Assembly (NCBI GenBank): GCA_018700655.1
Contig: JABIUG010000071.1
Span: forward strand, 1-16,396
DNA length: 16,396 nt
From: Rhodospirillaceae bacterium
Lineage (GTDB): Bacteria; Pseudomonadota; Alphaproteobacteria; SP197
Direction: 5' to 3'
Shown: one piece after another, positions 14,953 to 16,396 of the stretch
Layout: the number at the start of each line of letters is the position of its first letter
Position numbering within the stretch: position 1 is the first letter of the stretch
Program-made: the position numbers and the translations under genes
Notes under the pieces: generated by a model
The model's database searches: none
The model's input: only the letters and a program-made list of their open reading frames with translations
Told to the model about the DNA's origin: nothing

Positions 14953-16047
14953 GGAAATGACAAAACCCACGTCGCCATGACGACAGGCGGCGCTTATTCG
15001 ATTGCGACTAGGGGCGCCAAGGACGTGATCGATGGCGCCTGGCCGCTCGTCATGGACGCGATCGGGCGTATCCCTGACCGGCCGGGCAGCGCCTTTACCC
15101 TGACCGACATTGGGACGGCCGATGGCGGCACGTCCCTTGAGATGATCGGCGATGCGATCGCAGCCATCCGCGGGCGTTTCCCGGAGCGCGACATCCAGAT
15201 CGTCTACACCGACCAGCCGCGCAACGATTACAACGCGATCTTCCGCATGGTTCACGGCCTCACCGGTCAGGCGAGTTATCTCGAACGCTTCGACAGGGTG
15301 CAGGTTCTGGCCTCGGCCACATCGTTCTATGACCCGATCCTGCCGCGGGGCACGCTTGATCTCGGGTTTTCGGCGACAGCGATGCACTGGTTGTCGCGCA
15401 AACCCTGTGACATCCCCGATCACGTCCAGGCGGTCGGTGCTTCGGGCGCCAGCCTGTCTGAGTTCCAGCAACAGGCGGCACGGGACTGGGAAGCGATCCT
15501 GCTGCGCCGCGCCGCCGAGCTGGCACCCGGCGGCCGTCTCGTGCTGGTGAACTTCGGGGTCGACGACGAAGGCCGTTATCTCGGCAACACCGGCGGGATC
15601 AACATGTTCGACACGTTCGATGCGATCTGGCGCGGGTTCGTGGCCGACGGCACGATCAGCCAGGCCGAATACGCCGCGATGACCTTGCCGCAGTACTACA
15701 AGAACGTGCAGGAGTTCCGCGCACCACTGGATGATCGCGGTAATCCCGTCAGCAAGGTCGGTCTCAGTGTCGAACACTGCGAAACCCGCGTTGTGCCCTG
15801 CCCCTTTGCCGCCGAGTTCAAAAACCATGGCGATGCCGCACGGTTTGCCCGCGACTATGTCCCGACCCTGCGTTCGTGGAGTGCCGCAACCTTCCGTGCC
15901 GCACTGGACAACAGCCGGCCCGACGCCGAACGGGATGCGATCATCGAGAACTTCTACGGCACCTACGAGACCATGGTACGCGAGGCACCCGAAGGCCATG
16001 CCATGGATTACGTCCATGTCTACCTGACGATCGCCAGGGAGAGCTGA
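14947..16047 (+). CDS. SABATH-type SAM-dependent carboxyl methyltransferase
   Basis: A protein of up to 366 residues resembling the SABATH family (PF03492), which transfers a methyl group from SAM to carboxyl groups (or ring nitrogen) of small molecules; plant members act on salicylate, jasmonate, indole-acetate, gibberellins and theobromine. Seen: AMTTGGAYSIATRGAKDVID (10-29), SAM-binding FTLTDIGTADGGTS (50-63), IVYTDQPRNDYNAIF (85-99, compare the family DLPxNDFNxLF), LGFSATAMHWLSRKP (139-153) and ELAPGGRLVLVNFG (191-204). At the place where the family usually has the substrate/SAM-contacting Gln, this protein seems to have Ala24. The start is uncertain: TTG 14947 (AGGA 12 nt upstream) or ATG 14977 without a ribosome site; family members have a few residues ahead of the MxGG block, favouring TTG. 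Flanked by two oxygenase genes. Confidence 0.85.
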   Translation: MSGNDKTHVAMTTGGAYSIATRGAKDVIDGAWPLVMDAIGRIPDRPGSAFTLTDIGTADGGTSLEMIGDAIAAIRGRFPERDIQIVYTDQPRNDYNAIFRMVHGLTGQASYLERFDRVQVLASATSFYDPILPRGTLDLGFSATAMHWLSRKPCDIPDHVQAVGASGASLSEFQQQAARDWEAILLRRAAELAPGGRLVLVNFGVDDEGRYLGNTGGINMFDTFDAIWRGFVADGTISQAEYAAMTLPQYYKNVQEFRAPLDDRGNPVSKVGLSVEHCETRVVPCPFAAEFKNHGDAARFARDYVPTLRSWSAATFRAALDNSRPDAERDAIIENFYGTYETMVREAPEGHAMDYVHVYLTIARES

Positions 16048-16121
16048 GCCGCGCCTGATCCGACTTGCACCGCGGCCCGGTTTCGTTGAACCTCACGTGC
16101 AGCGGCCTGACGGAGCAAGCG

Positions 16122-16396
16122 ATGTCACAGCAACAACCCGGCATATCGGTTCAAGACCTGATCGATCTCGAGCGTTACCCGCTCGACCAACCGGACTCGC
16201 CGGAACTCGCCGCCGTGATCGCCGGGGCCCTGGAAACCCTCGATGACACCGGGGTCTGTCTGCTTCCGGGTTTCGTTCGCGACGACGCCCTGCCCTTGCT
16301 GGTTGAGGAATCCCGATCCCTGACGGGCACGACCCACCGCCAGGATCACGAAGAAATTGCCTATGGTCACTATCGCAAAAGGCTCGATGAGTTTCC
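16122..16396 (+). CDS. Probable 2OG-Fe(II) oxygenase, HalD/ArpA-like N-terminus (5' part)
   Basis: A reading frame open to the right edge, 91 residues visible. It starts MSQQQPGISVQDLIDLERYP and contains LDQPDSPELAAVIAGALETL, then DDTGVCLLPGFVRDDALPLL and a basic, His-rich stretch (THRQDHEEIAYGHYRKR). The pattern of DLxRYPLDxPDSxE, a helix, then a GxxxLPGF strand followed by a helix is typical of the N-terminus of HalD/ArpA-like 2OG-Fe(II) proteins, a group that includes amino-acid hydroxylases and the BesD-like radical halogenases. The iron-binding motif lies beyond the window, so hydroxylase or halogenase cannot be told. ATG 16122 has GGAG (16112-16115) 6 nt upstream. It lies 74 nt after the methyltransferase on the same strand. 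Confidence 0.6.
   Translation, partial: MSQQQPGISVQDLIDLERYPLDQPDSPELAAVIAGALETLDDTGVCLLPGFVRDDALPLLVEESRSLTGTTHRQDHEEIAYGHYRKRLDEF

Noticed and set aside
14950..16017. A 355-codon minus-strand open frame
   Set aside because: It is the antisense shadow of the SABATH-type gene; the plus-strand protein has clear family motifs.

Overview
The window looks like a high-GC alphaproteobacterial chromosome, probably a member of the Rhodospirillales or a near relative. This rests on the purL-bolA-grxD order, the cysS-cimA-TrmJ-type methyltransferase-rpsD block, a second-type GluRS and a glutamine-dependent NadE. Most genes are housekeeping. No tRNA, rRNA, CRISPR array or recognisable transposase gene was seen.

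Layout. (1) 1-2562, plus strand: the 3' part of purL, then bolA, a CGFS monothiol glutaredoxin and a small DOPA 4,5-dioxygenase-family protein, closely spaced as one probable operon. (2) 2581-2851: a non-coding 271-bp element with long terminal inverted repeats, between convergent genes. (3) 2858-4559, minus strand: an M81 (MlrC-like) metallopeptidase followed 4 nt later by a DUF1653 protein. (4) 4611-5379: rpsD with a good sigma70-type promoter, a 5'-end hairpin and a terminator. (5) 5465-9913, minus strand: cysS, cimA, a TrmJ-type RNA methyltransferase and a secreted dienelactone-hydrolase-like protein, joined by 1-nt overlap, 14-nt gap and 4-nt overlap. (6) 10103-10626, plus strand: a cytochrome b561 whose first codons are out of frame with the rest. 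(7) 10614-13597, minus strand: nadE and gltX, overlapping by 1 nt. (8) 13598-16396, plus strand: an isopenicillin-N-synthase-like 2OG-Fe(II) oxygenase, a SABATH-type carboxyl methyltransferase and the start of another probable 2OG-Fe(II) oxygenase (HalD/ArpA-like N-terminus).

The last block is the best candidate for an undescribed system. Two non-haem iron oxygenases flank a methyltransferase family known mainly for methylating carboxyl groups of small acids (salicylate, jasmonate, indole-acetate and gibberellins in plants). The first gene has a promoter-like sequence whose -35 box overlaps an inverted repeat, and a second palindrome covers the start of the methyltransferase, so the block may be under local control.

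Other points worth a second look: a 24-codon AT-rich, rare-codon patch inside the conserved core of cysS; a dienelactone-hydrolase-like protein that appears to have lost two catalytic residues; the single-base frameshift in cytochrome b561; and matching hairpins that differ in sequence but keep their pairing in the two arms of the inverted-repeat element.
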